From: Spirosoma oryzae
GTDB lineage: Bacteria > Bacteroidota > Bacteroidia > Cytophagales > Spirosomataceae
Assembly: GCF_003002825.1 (NCBI RefSeq)
Contig: NZ_PVTE01000016.1
Location: 1 to 64,000, forward strand
Direction of reading: 5' to 3'
DNA length: 64,000 nucleotides
Shown: positions 16,540 to 25,699 of the stretch, piece after piece
Numbering within the stretch: the stretch's first letter is position 1
Layout of the letters: the number at the start of each line of letters is the position of its first letter
Made by a program: the position numbers and the translations under genes
Notes under the pieces: model-generated
What the model was told of the DNA's origin: nothing
The model's database searches: none
The model's input: only the letters and a program-made list of their open reading frames with translations

Positions 16540-17892
16540 TTACGCCATAGTGGCCGTTTTGCGGAAGTTCAGCCAGCCCAGTCCGGTGAATACGAGCGTG
16601 AACAGCAATAGGGGCAGCAACCCGGTCAGCGCGTCGAAGGGCGTATCGTCGTGAAATGTCTGTACATCGAAACGGGTCCAGTTTTCGGCCTTGACCGGAA
16701 CGTCGCGGAACAGTCGGTCGTAAAAATGCAGGCGCAGGTTTTCGTGAAAACGCCCCGTCGCTTCCTGAAACCGGAGTTGATTCCCCAGCCCTGACCGGGC
16801 GAGTTCATTCAGTTGCAACTGCATATGCAGCGGGGGAATAAACCGGGCCAGTTGGCGGCTGGCGGTTTCCCGTTGGGTTACTTTCGCCCGTAAGGCATTC
16901 GCTGCCTTACTTGCTTCATCGTCGCCCAGTTGCTGCATGGCGTAGTACCACGGCCAGTCGAAAGCCAGTTTCGGCGGGGGGATCGACCGGAACTGCGGGT
17001 AGTGCGCCAGAAACGCCTGCATCGTCTGCTGCTTGTCGGTATCCCATTTTTCGTGATAGCCTTTCCGGGCCGCTAGTGTCGTTTCCAGGGCTTCCGGCGT
17101 CGGGTAGCGTGTAACGAGGTACGTATTGAGTAAGGTCGGCAGCAGCACGATCAGTACCAGCCAACCGCTTACCAGCAACAGCGCGTTGACGCTCGATCGG
17201 TTCCGAAGCGACGTTACCCAGAAGCAGACAGCCGCCCAGAACAGTATGTACAGCACCGACAGGCCCACGAAACCGGCCAGGGTTACGTCGATTGGTAAGC
17301 GCAGTAGCGGAATCGCTACGGCAACCAGTACGGCCAGCACAGCTAGAATTACTCCAACCCGGATGGCGTAGAGTCGATAGATGACCGACATGACGTTAGG
17401 CTGCTGCACGACGACCAGTTTCCAAGTCCCGCGCTCTCGCTCGTCGGACACCAGGTTGTAGCAGCAGGCAATCAGCAGGAGCGGAAACAGGTAGATCAGC
17501 ACAAAGCTAAAGTCCAGATTTCCCAGCAGCAGATTAGCCGGATTGGTCAGATCAGCATCGTAGCGCTGACTTTCCAGCGCCCGGATCGTAACATTTTGGA
17601 TTGACGGGTTTACGTCGCGCTGCCCCAGCGACAGGCCACTCAGCGGCAGTGCCTGGTTGACCAGTGAAAACTTCAGGTAATAGAGCAACAGCCCCAGTTC
17701 GTCTTTGTGCGTGGCGATGTTCCGGGCAAACTCGGTCTGCTGATACGCCCGGACATCGGCGATGGCCTGCGTTTGTCGGTCGAGGAATTGTCGCCCGATC
17801 AACAGGCTAACTACACCCGCCACCAGCAGCAACGCCAGCCCGACGCGCACACCCCCCGACCGAATGAAGTTCTTGAAAGCTAATCGAATCAT
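16540..17892 (-). CDS. ABC-2 type permease with DUF3526 domain
   Basis: This 450-residue protein has a first membrane segment at residues 14-34, then a long extracytoplasmic loop (about 35-125). Membrane helices follow (about 128-147, 172-192, 200-222 and 232-256), then a second large soluble part and a last helix near 425-443. SDERERGTWKLVV in the cytoplasmic loop (about 151-163) is the conserved ABC-2 coupling segment. It resembles the second permease at 18675, and the two probably form a heterodimer with the ATPase at 15719. Such NosY-like permeases are known near TonB receptors, but the cargo is not established. Its start is 126 bases from a divergent toxin-antitoxin pair. Confidence 0.83.
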   Translation of the reverse strand: MIRLAFKNFIRSGGVRVGLALLLVAGVVSLLIGRQFLDRQTQAIADVRAYQQTEFARNIATHKDELGLLLYYLKFSLVNQALPLSGLSLGQRDVNPSIQNVTIRALESQRYDADLTNPANLLLGNLDFSFVLIYLFPLLLIACCYNLVSDERERGTWKLVVVQQPNVMSVIYRLYAIRVGVILAVLAVLVAVAIPLLRLPIDVTLAGFVGLSVLYILFWAAVCFWVTSLRNRSSVNALLLVSGWLVLIVLLPTLLNTYLVTRYPTPEALETTLAARKGYHEKWDTDKQQTMQAFLAHYPQFRSIPPPKLAFDWPWYYAMQQLGDDEASKAANALRAKVTQRETASRQLARFIPPLHMQLQLNELARSGLGNQLRFQEATGRFHENLRLHFYDRLFRDVPVKAENWTRFDVQTFHDDTPFDALTGLLPLLLFTLVFTGLGWLNFRKTATMA

Positions 17893-17982
17893 GTTTCGTA
17901 TTCTTCTGGGCTATCATTACCTGATTGCGAGGCACCCATTGCGGTACGGCTGCAAACTCTTTTCAGGTAAAAAACCGTTTCT

Positions 17983-17990
17983 TATTTTTG
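17983..17990 (+). promoter_or_regulatory. Putative minus-7 element of the second toxin-antitoxin pair
   Basis: TATTTTTG fits TAnnTTTG and lies 28 bases before the antitoxin start. No clear TTG lies at the usual distance, so the promoter is tentative. Confidence 0.45.
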
Positions 17991-18017
17991 AGTACACTAG
18001 TTCATCCGAATAGACCT

Positions 18018-18266
18018 ATGACGACGGTACAAATTCCAATCACGGAGCAGGTTGCCCAGCGCTTTCAACAGTTGCCTCGTCCTCAACAGCAGGCCATTAC
18101 CGATAAAGTGGCTTTGCTGTTGATTCAGGAACTGAACCGAGTCGATGTACCGGCGGGAACACTGCACGACTTCCAAGATGCGATGCGAATGAGCGACGAG
18201 GACATGCGACTCACGTTCGGCAACGACTACCTGATTCAACACAACTGGCAGGCGACCGATGAGTAA
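18018..18266 (+). CDS. Antitoxin-like protein of the second PIN pair
   Basis: This 82-residue protein starts MTTVQIPITEQVAQRF and is rich in Gln and acidic residues. Its reading frame overlaps the toxin start by eight bases (ATGAGTAA), the tight coupling typical of type II antitoxins. ATG 18018 was chosen over 17925 because the earlier codons run through the promoter region. The beginning resembles the antitoxin at 5509. The call rests mainly on arrangement and size. Confidence 0.72.
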   Translation: MTTVQIPITEQVAQRFQQLPRPQQQAITDKVALLLIQELNRVDVPAGTLHDFQDAMRMSDEDMRLTFGNDYLIQHNWQATDE

Positions 18267-18663
18267 TGCGTATGTGTTGGATACCAACACCGTTATCAGT
18301 GCGCTTTTCTGGCCGGATTCACTACCAGCCAAGGCTTGCCACAAAGCGCAAACGGGTAAGCCGGTCATCTCCCAGGCTATCGTCGAGGAATGGCGTCGGG
18401 TTATCCATCGGCCTAAATTTGACAAACTCATGCCACTTGACCAGCGCAGCGATCGTTTAGAAACGTTTATCGACCAATGCACGCTAATTACGGTCAACCA
18501 GGTTATCCGTGTTTGTCGTGACCCTAAAGACGATATGTTTCTATCACTGGCCAAAGAAGCCAATGCTACGTTGATCGTTTCCGGCGACAAAGACTTGCTC
18601 ACGCTACATCCGTTTGATGGCATCCCGATCATTACGGCTCGTGTATTTCTGGACATGCGGTGA
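18259..18663 (+). CDS. PIN-family toxin (COG1569 type)
   Basis: This 134-residue protein has the PIN acidic set: YVLDTNTVISALF (D8), VEEW, CRDPKDDMFLSLA and SGDKDLL. The text matches the group annotated as putative toxin-antitoxin system toxin component, PIN family. It should be a ribonuclease controlled by the gene just upstream. The pair runs opposite to the surrounding ABC transporter genes and ends only 11 bases from the stop of the second permease, so it looks inserted into that operon. Confidence 0.87.
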   Translation: MSNAYVLDTNTVISALFWPDSLPAKACHKAQTGKPVISQAIVEEWRRVIHRPKFDKLMPLDQRSDRLETFIDQCTLITVNQVIRVCRDPKDDMFLSLAKEANATLIVSGDKDLLTLHPFDGIPIITARVFLDMR

Positions 18664-18674
18664 AGCATAAGAAG

Positions 18675-20126
18675 TCAGGCAACAGTCAGTGTCCGGGCGG
18701 TCCAACGGAACGCGAATCCTAAGCCGATGAGCCAGACGACCAGCGTCAGCAGCGACCGCCATGCATGCGCCAGCGTAGCACCAACCGGCAACGGCTGGTA
18801 GGTGAAGTCAGGCATGGCCTCCCAGTTGGCGCGGCCGATGGCAGCGGGTTTATCGTTGGGCCCCGGCTTTTTGTTGGCGATGTAGTTTATCTGTAAAGCG
18901 TTGAGGTGCTGCGCCATGTCGTAGCGGTAACGCTCGGCCTGTTCCTGAAAATCGGCGTAGGTCGCGTAGTCGGTACCAGCCAGCGCCATCGATAGCTGCC
19001 GGATCGCCAGGAAGGGATCGGCAACGGCAACGAGTTCCGACAGGCGATTCTGCCGGGCATATACGTCCTGCAACAGACCGAAATGGTCTGTGTAGATGTG
19101 GGCGCTGATCTTCTCTCCCTCGGCCATCACCACCCCGCTGTAATTGATAGGCAGTTGCTGTACCGAGTCGACATGATATGCCGTCAGCAGTGAATCCTTC
19201 AGCGTTGCGTAGTGCGGATCGTTCGGGTTGTGGCTGTCACCTTCTTTCAGCACATCGTTCTGGATTCTGGCCAAAAACTGGGCTTTCGACGGAATTTCGT
19301 ACAAGTAAGCCCCCACCGCCTGAGCCGCGCGGGGCAGCACAATCGCCAGCATCAGCCAGATACCCATGAGCGTCACCAACGCCGTCCGGGCCGACCCGCT
19401 CCGCGCCGATACCAGCACCGCTACCCCACAGCAGATAATCAGGTAAGCGCCGTAGGCCAGTACCAGCAATACCAGTCGGATAATTTCGTCCGTTCGGATC
19501 GGGCCGTCCTGCACGAGAAACCAGCCCAGCGCCGTCAGGATAACAACGGGTAGGTAAAGCCGCATCACGATCTCGACCAGTCCCAGTAGTTTGCCGGTCA
19601 GTAACTGCCGCCCGCTGATACCCTGACTGAGCAGCAAGCGCAGCGTACCCGAATCGCGCTCGGCAGCAATAACGCCGTACCCCAGAAAGAACGTCAGCAG
19701 CGGAAGCAGCAGTTGCAGGACCATGGCCAGACTGATCTCGCCGAACCGCAGCAGCCCCGTCGAAAAACTCGCTTCCGAAAAGTTGACCGGGTTTTGCTTA
19801 TGCGCTTCCAGAAAAATCATGTTTCCCAGATAGCTTTCCATCCCAAAATCGAACAGACTCAGGGGCGACTTGGGCCGAAACGCAAAGTTGCCGAAGTGCG
19901 CCATGCGATGTGGGTGCTTATCCGGATTGCTTAACCAGTCGTGCCGGGCTTCCGCCTGATAATGAACACGCTGCGCCATCTGCTGCCGAAAGCTGAGCCA
20001 GCCCAGTACGGCCGCATAGATCAGCAGCGCGGCAATAACCAGCGTCGGTAACCAGACGACCGGGCTGGCGAACGCCGTCCGCCGGACATGCCGGGCCAGG
20101 AGTCGTTCGGGTGTTGATAGGGGCAT
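18675..20126 (-). CDS. Second ABC-2 permease with DUF3526 domain
   Basis: This 483-residue protein has its first membrane segment at about 26-46 and an extracytoplasmic loop with YLGNMIFLEAHK. Helices follow at about 133-153, 180-200, 213-238 and 245-270. A soluble segment of about 170 residues precedes the last helix near 458-476. ERDSGTLRLLLSQG (about 156-169) is the coupling segment facing the ATPase. It is related to the permease at 16540 and is transcribed ahead of it, with a toxin-antitoxin pair between them on the other strand. The TonB receptor gene lies 120 bases upstream across a strong hairpin. Confidence 0.83.
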   Translation of the reverse strand: MPLSTPERLLARHVRRTAFASPVVWLPTLVIAALLIYAAVLGWLSFRQQMAQRVHYQAEARHDWLSNPDKHPHRMAHFGNFAFRPKSPLSLFDFGMESYLGNMIFLEAHKQNPVNFSEASFSTGLLRFGEISLAMVLQLLLPLLTFFLGYGVIAAERDSGTLRLLLSQGISGRQLLTGKLLGLVEIVMRLYLPVVILTALGWFLVQDGPIRTDEIIRLVLLVLAYGAYLIICCGVAVLVSARSGSARTALVTLMGIWLMLAIVLPRAAQAVGAYLYEIPSKAQFLARIQNDVLKEGDSHNPNDPHYATLKDSLLTAYHVDSVQQLPINYSGVVMAEGEKISAHIYTDHFGLLQDVYARQNRLSELVAVADPFLAIRQLSMALAGTDYATYADFQEQAERYRYDMAQHLNALQINYIANKKPGPNDKPAAIGRANWEAMPDFTYQPLPVGATLAHAWRSLLTLVVWLIGLGFAFRWTARTLTVA

Positions 20127-20159
20127 AAAAGACTCGTTGAGAACTATGTTTTTATTGGT

Positions 20160-20240
20160 TTGAACACCCCTAAATCCCCTGAAGGGGACTTTGTTCGCGC
20201 GCCAAAGAAGTCCCCTTCAGGGGATTTAGGGGTAGTTCAA
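20160..20240. repeat. Inverted repeat with CCCCTAAATCCCCTGAAGGGG arms
   Basis: Arms of about 31 bases (20160-20191 and 20208-20240) pair almost perfectly and enclose TTGTTCGCGCGCC. The CCCCTGAAGGGG words recur in the 25861-26050 cluster. It lies just after the TonB receptor stop and before the permease start, so it may reduce read-through. Confidence 0.85.
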
Positions 20241-20246
20241 GCATCA

Positions 20247-22694
20247 TTAGAATCGATACGTCAACGTCAGGTTGGTATTGCGTGGGGCGCCAGGGAACAG
20301 CCGCAGGTAGTTTTGCGCCCCGATCCAGTAAGTCGTGTTCAGCACATTGTTCATGTTCAGCGCCAGTTGTACACTGCTACGCGACGGCGTGTAGTACACG
20401 GCCAGATCGAACAGGGTGTAGGCGGGCACCTCAAACCCCCTTGTGAACCAAGGTATTTTACTACCACTGTACTGCGCCCCAAGGCCAATACCCAGATCAG
20501 CCAGTGCCGTACCCGACGCAAAGTTATAGCGCGTCCAGAGGTTCCCGCTGTGAATGGGTGTGTTTTGCTTGCGGGCACCAATCAGGCTGGCTTCGCGATC
20601 GTTGACGATGATCGCATCGATATAACTGTACGACGCGTTGATCTGCCAGTTAGGCAGCAGATAACCCGCCAGATCCAGCTCAAAACCCCGGCTACGTTCG
20701 GCTCCACGCGTCACCAGCAGATCAGGATTAGTCGGGTCGTTGGCATTCATCAGCAGGTTGCGCTGATTGATCTCGTACAGTGCCGACGTAACGTGCAGTC
20801 GATTGCCCAGCAGATCAGCCTTGACACCGACCTCCTTTAAGTCACTTTCCAGCGGATCGAACGTGCTACCCGCCGGAGCCGATACCGGCAATAGCGTAAC
20901 CGTATTCGCCTGGGGCTGATAGCCACGCAGGTAGGTAGCGTACGCATTGACCGACGGGTTAATGGTGTAGGTCAGGCCCAGACGGGGCAGCAGTGCCGTT
21001 TTGGTCACCGTAATCGTACCGGGCGCGCCGTAGTTAGTGATGTCTTCGAACCACTCGTTACGCAGGCCCAGCAGCAGTGTCAGCCGCTTTATTTTTAACT
21101 GCTCCTGTACATAGATGGCATTGGTCGTCGTCAGGGCCGGTTGCAGAGCCGTGCGTACGTTGATCGTATAATCGTCGGCGCTGCGAATTGTATACGTCGG
21201 ATTGGTCAGGTCGAAGTGCGGTACGTTGGGCCGGGGGATAACGACACCTCCCGGTACCGTCTGCGTCTGGTAGTTAGCGGCATTGGCAACCGTGTAGCTG
21301 TTGGCCACCGAGCCATCTTTAAGCAGGTAACCACGCGCCACATTCTGTCCGCCCCCTTTCAGCTTCTGCCAGCGATGCAGATCATAGCCGACAACCAGGT
21401 TATGACCCAGCGGCCCCGTCTGCCCGGTAACGTTCAGATACGCCATCACATTGTCGACATTCCAGAACTGCCGACGCTGTACGAACTGCATAGCAGCCAG
21501 TGACGTAACGGGCTGCCCGGCAACATCGACACCGAAGGCCCCGGTAGTACGGTGTTCCTGTAAATCTTCCTGCCAGGTCTGTTTCATATACGACCCGTTC
21601 AGACTGACGCGATCGGTAAAGCGGTGCGCCAGCGTACCCGTCAGCAGCAACTGGTTCGACCGGAAATAATCGCTGGCGGCACCCAGGTTCAGGCTGATTG
21701 GCGTACTGTTCAGGTCCGTCTGGCCCGCAACGGCACCGAAGATTGGCTGTCCCCGGTCGAGATTCCCGTCCATCCGGCTGATAATCAACTCGGCGTTGAT
21801 GGCCGTACGCTCACTGGGAATATAAGAGAACGAGGGCGAGAACAGCAGCTGATTATTACGGATCAGATCGCGATAGCTACGGGCTTCCTGATACGCCCCG
21901 TTGACCCGGTACAGCAGCGTCTTGCTCGCGTTGAGTGGCCCCGTAAAGTCCATCGTTCCGCGCAGGGTACTGAAACTACCCACACTCAGCCCTATCTCAC
22001 GCCGGGTCGTGGCCAGTGGCTTCTTGGTAACCAGGTTGATGCTCCCCCCCGGATCGACCGACGAAAAGGCAGCCGTAGCCGGTCCTTTGATTACCTCTAC
22101 CCGTTCGATGTTGGTCGTCAGCGGCTGCATGAAATAATATTGCCGGGTCCGCATCCCGTTGACAATCTGCCCTTCTTCGTTCTGACTGATGCCCCGGATG
22201 GCGTATTGATTGTAGTAACTCGACGGAACTACCCCGCTGATTACTTTCACCGCGTCGGCCAGTTGAAACGCCTGTCGGTCGGCTATCAGCTCTTTCGTCA
22301 CCGTCCCGATTGCCTGGGGTACGTCTTTGTTGAGCGCGGCAATCTTGGTTGCCGAGAAGGAGTATTCGCTATTGTATTCCCGCGTGGCCCGCCCCACGAC
22401 TTCCACGGTTTGTAGTTCGTTGGCGGTGGGGATCAGCTCGACAACAAATGCGACGGCCCGACCCGCCATCGTCAGCGGTCGGTACCCGACGGCCGACACC
22501 CGGATCGTGCCTTTTCCCGGTAGTGAAAAATGGCCCGTAGAATCAGTTGATGTACCCGTGTTATCATTCGTCAGCTGGACCGTCGCGCCGGGAATGAAAC
22601 TACCCGTTACGGCGTCGATAACCGTACCCGACATCGTTTGCGCCCGCAGACTGATCGTAAGGCAAAGAAATAAAAAGGTAAATAAGTGCTTCAT
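20247..22694 (-). CDS. TonB-dependent receptor, siderophore/metallophore type
   Basis: This 815-residue outer-membrane protein has a signal peptide (1-18) and a carboxypeptidase-regulatory-like domain (about 20-95). A plug (about 110-235) carries the receptor motif QYAIRGISQN and IERVEVIKGPATAAFSSVDPGG (key part IKGPATAAF). A 22-strand-type barrel ends in TLTYRF. The form is that of FhuA/FpvA-like metallophore receptors. It follows a His-rich lipoprotein gene with a metal-type operator and precedes the DUF3526 ABC genes. I therefore infer uptake of a metal or metal chelate; which metal is unknown. I set the start at ATG 22694, because codons upstream come from a dispersed repeat (22717-22747). 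Confidence 0.9.
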   Translation of the reverse strand: MKHLFTFLFLCLTISLRAQTMSGTVIDAVTGSFIPGATVQLTNDNTGTSTDSTGHFSLPGKGTIRVSAVGYRPLTMAGRAVAFVVELIPTANELQTVEVVGRATREYNSEYSFSATKIAALNKDVPQAIGTVTKELIADRQAFQLADAVKVISGVVPSSYYNQYAIRGISQNEEGQIVNGMRTRQYYFMQPLTTNIERVEVIKGPATAAFSSVDPGGSINLVTKKPLATTRREIGLSVGSFSTLRGTMDFTGPLNASKTLLYRVNGAYQEARSYRDLIRNNQLLFSPSFSYIPSERTAINAELIISRMDGNLDRGQPIFGAVAGQTDLNSTPISLNLGAASDYFRSNQLLLTGTLAHRFTDRVSLNGSYMKQTWQEDLQEHRTTGAFGVDVAGQPVTSLAAMQFVQRRQFWNVDNVMAYLNVTGQTGPLGHNLVVGYDLHRWQKLKGGGQNVARGYLLKDGSVANSYTVANAANYQTQTVPGGVVIPRPNVPHFDLTNPTYTIRSADDYTINVRTALQPALTTTNAIYVQEQLKIKRLTLLLGLRNEWFEDITNYGAPGTITVTKTALLPRLGLTYTINPSVNAYATYLRGYQPQANTVTLLPVSAPAGSTFDPLESDLKEVGVKADLLGNRLHVTSALYEINQRNLLMNANDPTNPDLLVTRGAERSRGFELDLAGYLLPNWQINASYSYIDAIIVNDREASLIGARKQNTPIHSGNLWTRYNFASGTALADLGIGLGAQYSGSKIPWFTRGFEVPAYTLFDLAVYYTPSRSSVQLALNMNNVLNTTYWIGAQNYLRLFPGAPRNTNLTLTYRF

Positions 22695-22716
22695 CAAGTT
22701 TTGTTTTAGGTAAGAC

Positions 22717-22747
22717 GTAGCCCAGACCCGCCCGGCGGCTACCGTGG
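22717..22747. repeat. Copy of the GTAGCCCAGACCCGCCCGG repeat in the TonB receptor leader
   Basis: The 31 bases match 31619-31649 at all but one position. Here the element has a degenerate partner rather than a full second arm. It lies 23 bases upstream of the receptor start codon, where it could fold in the mRNA leader. A related text, CCAGACCTGGACGTCTGGGTTAC, lies just upstream at about 22826-22848 within the 3' end of the preceding gene. Confidence 0.75.
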
Positions 22748-22815
22748 CCACCGCGTGGGCTAGGTCTGAGAAAACACAGCAACAGCCGATGTGCTAGTGG
22801 GCCGGACCTGTTAGC

Positions 22816-23286
22816 CTATTGGCCTCCAGACCTGGACGTCTGGGTTACAACGGCGTCGAAACGGTCTTGTAGCTGACGAATACTGTTTAGGGTCTCGCGC
22901 TGTAAATCCCGCATCTGGTCGGCGGGCAGGTCTTTCAGGGTCGCATCGGTATGGTGATGGTGTTCGTGTTTTCCGTGCGTATGGTCATGTTCGTGGGACA
23001 TACCGGGCACCTCTACCAGATTTTCCTCCCAGGCTTCAAACGCCGTTTTGATACTGTCGAGCGTTGCGATTCGGGCCGCATTGGCAGGCAGTGACTGTTC
23101 AGTCAGTACCGTTTTGAGCGAATCAATTTGATCGACTCGTGGCTCCAGTGTCGCCTGAATCACAGTCGCTTCGTTGTGATACCGCGCTGCTTCATCCAGC
23201 AACGGATCATGTTTGTCGCTGGATGACGAGCAGTCTTTCAGCCTGCTCAGGGCCAGGCCAAAAGCAACCAGTTGATACGTATTCAT
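22816..23286 (-). CDS. His-rich putative lipoprotein with metal-binding cluster
   Basis: This 156-residue protein has a short hydrophobic N-terminus and a cysteine at 19 followed by SSSSD. The lipobox is poor (LKDC), so either it is atypical or the signal has decayed. Residues 30-90 and 118-147 are helical. Between them, residues 98-112 hold nine histidines in fifteen positions (98, 100, 102, 104, 107, 109-112), mixed with Glu and Asp, a classic zinc/nickel-type cluster. A TGCAAC-N3-GTTGCA operator lies 40 bases upstream inside a good promoter. The TonB receptor gene follows in the same direction. A periplasmic metal buffer or delivery factor is the likeliest role. Confidence 0.82.
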   Translation of the reverse strand: MNTYQLVAFGLALSRLKDCSSSSDKHDPLLDEAARYHNEATVIQATLEPRVDQIDSLKTVLTEQSLPANAARIATLDSIKTAFEAWEENLVEVPGMSHEHDHTHGKHEHHHHTDATLKDLPADQMRDLQRETLNSIRQLQDRFDAVVTQTSRSGGQ

Positions 23287-23311
23287 AGCTTAACGCGGAC
23301 TAGTTATCCGG

Positions 23312-23341
23312 CAAAACTACACATTCGCAACAACGTTGCAA
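23312..23341 (-). promoter_or_regulatory. Promoter with GCAAC-N3-GTTGC operator for the His-rich lipoprotein
   Basis: On the minus strand TTG (23339-23341), a 19-base spacer and TAGTTTTG (23312-23319) form a consensus promoter. The palindrome GCAACAACGTTGC (23327-23339) fills the spacer and touches the minus-33 element, which is the expected position for repression. Confidence 0.75.
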
Positions 23342-23436
23342 AAACAAAGCTACTAGATCGTCGGCTCCTATCGGTTTGTCCAGACCGGTTATGCGTTCGT
23401 TTTCAGCGTGACATAGTAGTGTCTGGCGAACTGGAA

Positions 23437-24366
23437 TTAACGCTCAGCTACGGCCGGATGCGTCAGGTAGCGCAGGTCGTCGGCAATGAGTTCGCCGTTG
23501 ACAATGGCACCGGCTTTGGCACCTCCCGCGACTGCGTTGGCAACCTGTCGCAGCATGGTCGTTGTATCACCTGCCGCAAAAACACCCGGCACTGAGGTAG
23601 CGCCGAACTCAGTCACCTGAACGAAGTTGTGTTCAGCGAGCTGACAACCCAGTTGCTGGGCAATGTCGGACGATTGCCGTAGCGGTACCCGCGCAAACAT
23701 AGCTGTGGGCGATACCCTCCGCCCGTCGGCCAGAACCAGAGCTGTCAGAAATCCGTCGGTATGCTCGATCGCGGTCAGGGGCGTTTCAACAATCGGGATC
23801 GCCAGTTGCGCGAGTACCTGTTGCTGCACATCGGTCAGCGTCGACGGGCCATTCGTGAACAGCGTAAGCTGACGACTCCATTGCTGAAGGAGCCGGGCCA
23901 TTTCGTAGGCCATTTCGCCATTGGCCAGGATACCCAGCGGTTGTCCGTGAACTTCGTACCCATGACAGTACGGGCAGTGCAGCACCGAACGGCCCCAGCA
24001 TTCGGCAAATCCGGGTATATCAGGCATTACGTCGATAAGACCCGTGGCCAGTATCAGCCGGCGAGCGCTGTATGTCTCCCCTCCCGCTGTGTGAACGGCA
24101 AAACCGTCCGTCAATTGATTCGCCCCCGTTGCCGTCGTCGCGACAAACGTCACCGTTGGGTACTGACTCAGCTGCTCGCGGGCGATAGCCGCCAGTTGCG
24201 CGGGCGTTTCACCATCGCGGGTCAGAAATCCGTGTGAATGCGGGGTTTGCCGGTTGCAGGGCTTCCCCGCGTCGATAACCAGCACACGTCGCAGCGACCG
24301 CCCCAGCACCAGCGCGGCACTGAGCCCGGCATAGCTGCCACCAATTATAATTACGTCGTAGTTCAT
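23437..24366 (-). CDS. NAD(P)/FAD-dependent oxidoreductase, thioredoxin-reductase-like with CxxC
   Basis: This 309-residue flavoprotein has the FAD-binding IIIGGSYAGLSAAL (about residues 6-19), the redox-active pair CPYC (C131, C134) and the second FAD motif GVFAAGDTT near 270. It resembles the single-domain TrxB-like proteins often annotated as NAD(P)/FAD-dependent oxidoreductase. It lies between the CobW GTPase and the His-rich lipoprotein, all on the minus strand, with gaps of 90 and 150 bases. A reductase for a thiol carrier or a metal-bound thiol would fit that setting, but this is inference. A hairpin at 24384-24413 separates it from the GTPase gene. Confidence 0.85.
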   Translation of the reverse strand: MNYDVIIIGGSYAGLSAALVLGRSLRRVLVIDAGKPCNRQTPHSHGFLTRDGETPAQLAAIAREQLSQYPTVTFVATTATGANQLTDGFAVHTAGGETYSARRLILATGLIDVMPDIPGFAECWGRSVLHCPYCHGYEVHGQPLGILANGEMAYEMARLLQQWSRQLTLFTNGPSTLTDVQQQVLAQLAIPIVETPLTAIEHTDGFLTALVLADGRRVSPTAMFARVPLRQSSDIAQQLGCQLAEHNFVQVTEFGATSVPGVFAAGDTTTMLRQVANAVAGGAKAGAIVNGELIADDLRYLTHPAVAER

Positions 24367-24383
24367 TGCTTTATCGTTGAGCA

Positions 24384-24413
24384 GACCTAAAAGGCTTCCA
24401 AACCTTTTAGGTC
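24384..24413. terminator. Hairpin between CobW gene and oxidoreductase
   Basis: Stem GACCTAAAAGG / CCTTTTAGGTC with loop CTTCCAAA. There is no strong T tract, and a similar word occurs at 55632-55653. It may be a terminator or another small repeat. Confidence 0.6.
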
Positions 24414-24456
24414 TCGTATCTACCTATTTTTCAGCAGGTTTCCCTGCAAGTAACTA

Positions 24457-25698
24457 CTATTCCCAGACAGGGAACGGGTCTCTGAAGCTCCCCCCCTTTC
24501 CCATGTGCGCCAATTCAGATTCCGAGCACAGGCATTCCTGTAATTCAGCCGTGATCTGCGCCTGATTCAGGTCCTGCCCGATAATGACCAGCTCGTTCTG
24601 CCGGTCGCCGAAGCGTTTGTGCCAGCGCGATTCGATAGACGTCCGATTGTCCAGGAACGACCCGTACTGCATCCGTTGGCTGAACGGCATCGAGGCCCAC
24701 CACACACCAGCCGATTCAGCCCGCAGACTACCACCAGCCTGACTAAAATTTAGCGCGTCGCTGGGGCGCGACGCCAGCCAGAACAGTCCTTTGCTGCGAA
24801 TGATACCGGCAGGAAAATTCTCGCTCAGGTAAGTCCAGAACCGGGCTGGGTGGAACGGGCGACGATCGCGAAACACAAACGAAGACAGCCCGTATTCTTC
24901 CGTCTCGGGCGTATGGCTAATACCGTTCTGGTGATTCTGCAATTCCTGAATCCAGCCCGCCGACTGCGATGCTTCGTCGAAATCGAAGAGGTGTGTATTC
25001 AGAATCTGCGCCGGATCAACCTTCGAAAACTCGGATTCGATCAGCCGGGCTTTAGGATTCAGCTTGTGCAGGATTGCCTTTAGCTCGCCAACCTGCTCCC
25101 GGCTCATCAGGTCGGTCTTGTTTAGAATCAGCACATTGGCAAATTCGATCTGATCGGTCAGCAGATTCACAATCGTGCGTGTATCGGTAGGGCCGAGCGG
25201 TCCGGCGCCCCGGTTCAGGTCACGTTGATGAACGTTGTCGACCGAACTGAAATCACGGAAGAAGTTAAACGCGTCGACAACCGTCACCAGCGTATCCAGC
25301 CGGGAAAACCGCGACAGGTCGACACGGTTCGCTTCGTCGACCGAATCATCGGACTGGAAACTGAATGTCTGTGCTACCGGCAACGGCTCCGAAATCCCCG
25401 ACGACTCGATCAGCAGATAATCGAAGCGGTCTTCGCGAGCCAGCTTTTCCACTTCCAGCATCAGGTCTTCGCGGAGCGTACAGCAGATGCATCCGTTGCT
25501 CATCTCGACCAGTTTTTCCTCCGTGCGCGACAGGGTGTTCTGGTCCTTCACCAACTGCGCGTCAACGTTGACCTCGCTCATGTCGTTGACGATCACGGCG
25601 ACTTTCATCCCCTGCTTGTTGTGCAGGATATGGTTGAGCAGGGTTGTCTTCCCCGCGCCCAGGAAGCCGCTTAATACCGTTACAGGTAGCTGTTTCAT
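24457..25698 (-). CDS. CobW/COG0523 G3E-family GTPase, putative zinc metallochaperone
   Basis: This 413-residue protein has Walker [10 protein letters not shown] (11-19), the COG0523 metal motif CICC (C70, C72, C73), [12 protein letters not shown] and a CobW C-terminal domain (about 280-400). A second cysteine pair near the end lies in CLCSESE. COG0523 GTPases deliver or allocate metals; a well-known subgroup is Zur-controlled and serves zinc homeostasis. Two copies of a palindromic operator lie upstream, one of them over the promoter. The start is ATG 25698, since [19 protein letters not shown] is the family N-terminus and the longer frame to 25836 would pass through both operators. Zinc is preferred over cobalt because no cobalamin genes are near. 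Confidence 0.9.
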   Translation of the reverse strand: MKQLPVTVLSGFLGAGKTTLLNHILHNKQGMKVAVIVNDMSEVNVDAQLVKDQNTLSRTEEKLVEMSNGCICCTLREDLMLEVEKLAREDRFDYLLIESSGISEPLPVAQTFSFQSDDSVDEANRVDLSRFSRLDTLVTVVDAFNFFRDFSSVDNVHQRDLNRGAGPLGPTDTRTIVNLLTDQIEFANVLILNKTDLMSREQVGELKAILHKLNPKARLIESEFSKVDPAQILNTHLFDFDEASQSAGWIQELQNHQNGISHTPETEEYGLSSFVFRDRRPFHPARFWTYLSENFPAGIIRSKGLFWLASRPSDALNFSQAGGSLRAESAGVWWASMPFSQRMQYGSFLDNRTSIESRWHKRFGDRQNELVIIGQDLNQAQITAELQECLCSESELAHMGKGGSFRDPFPVWE

Positions 25699-25699
25699 C

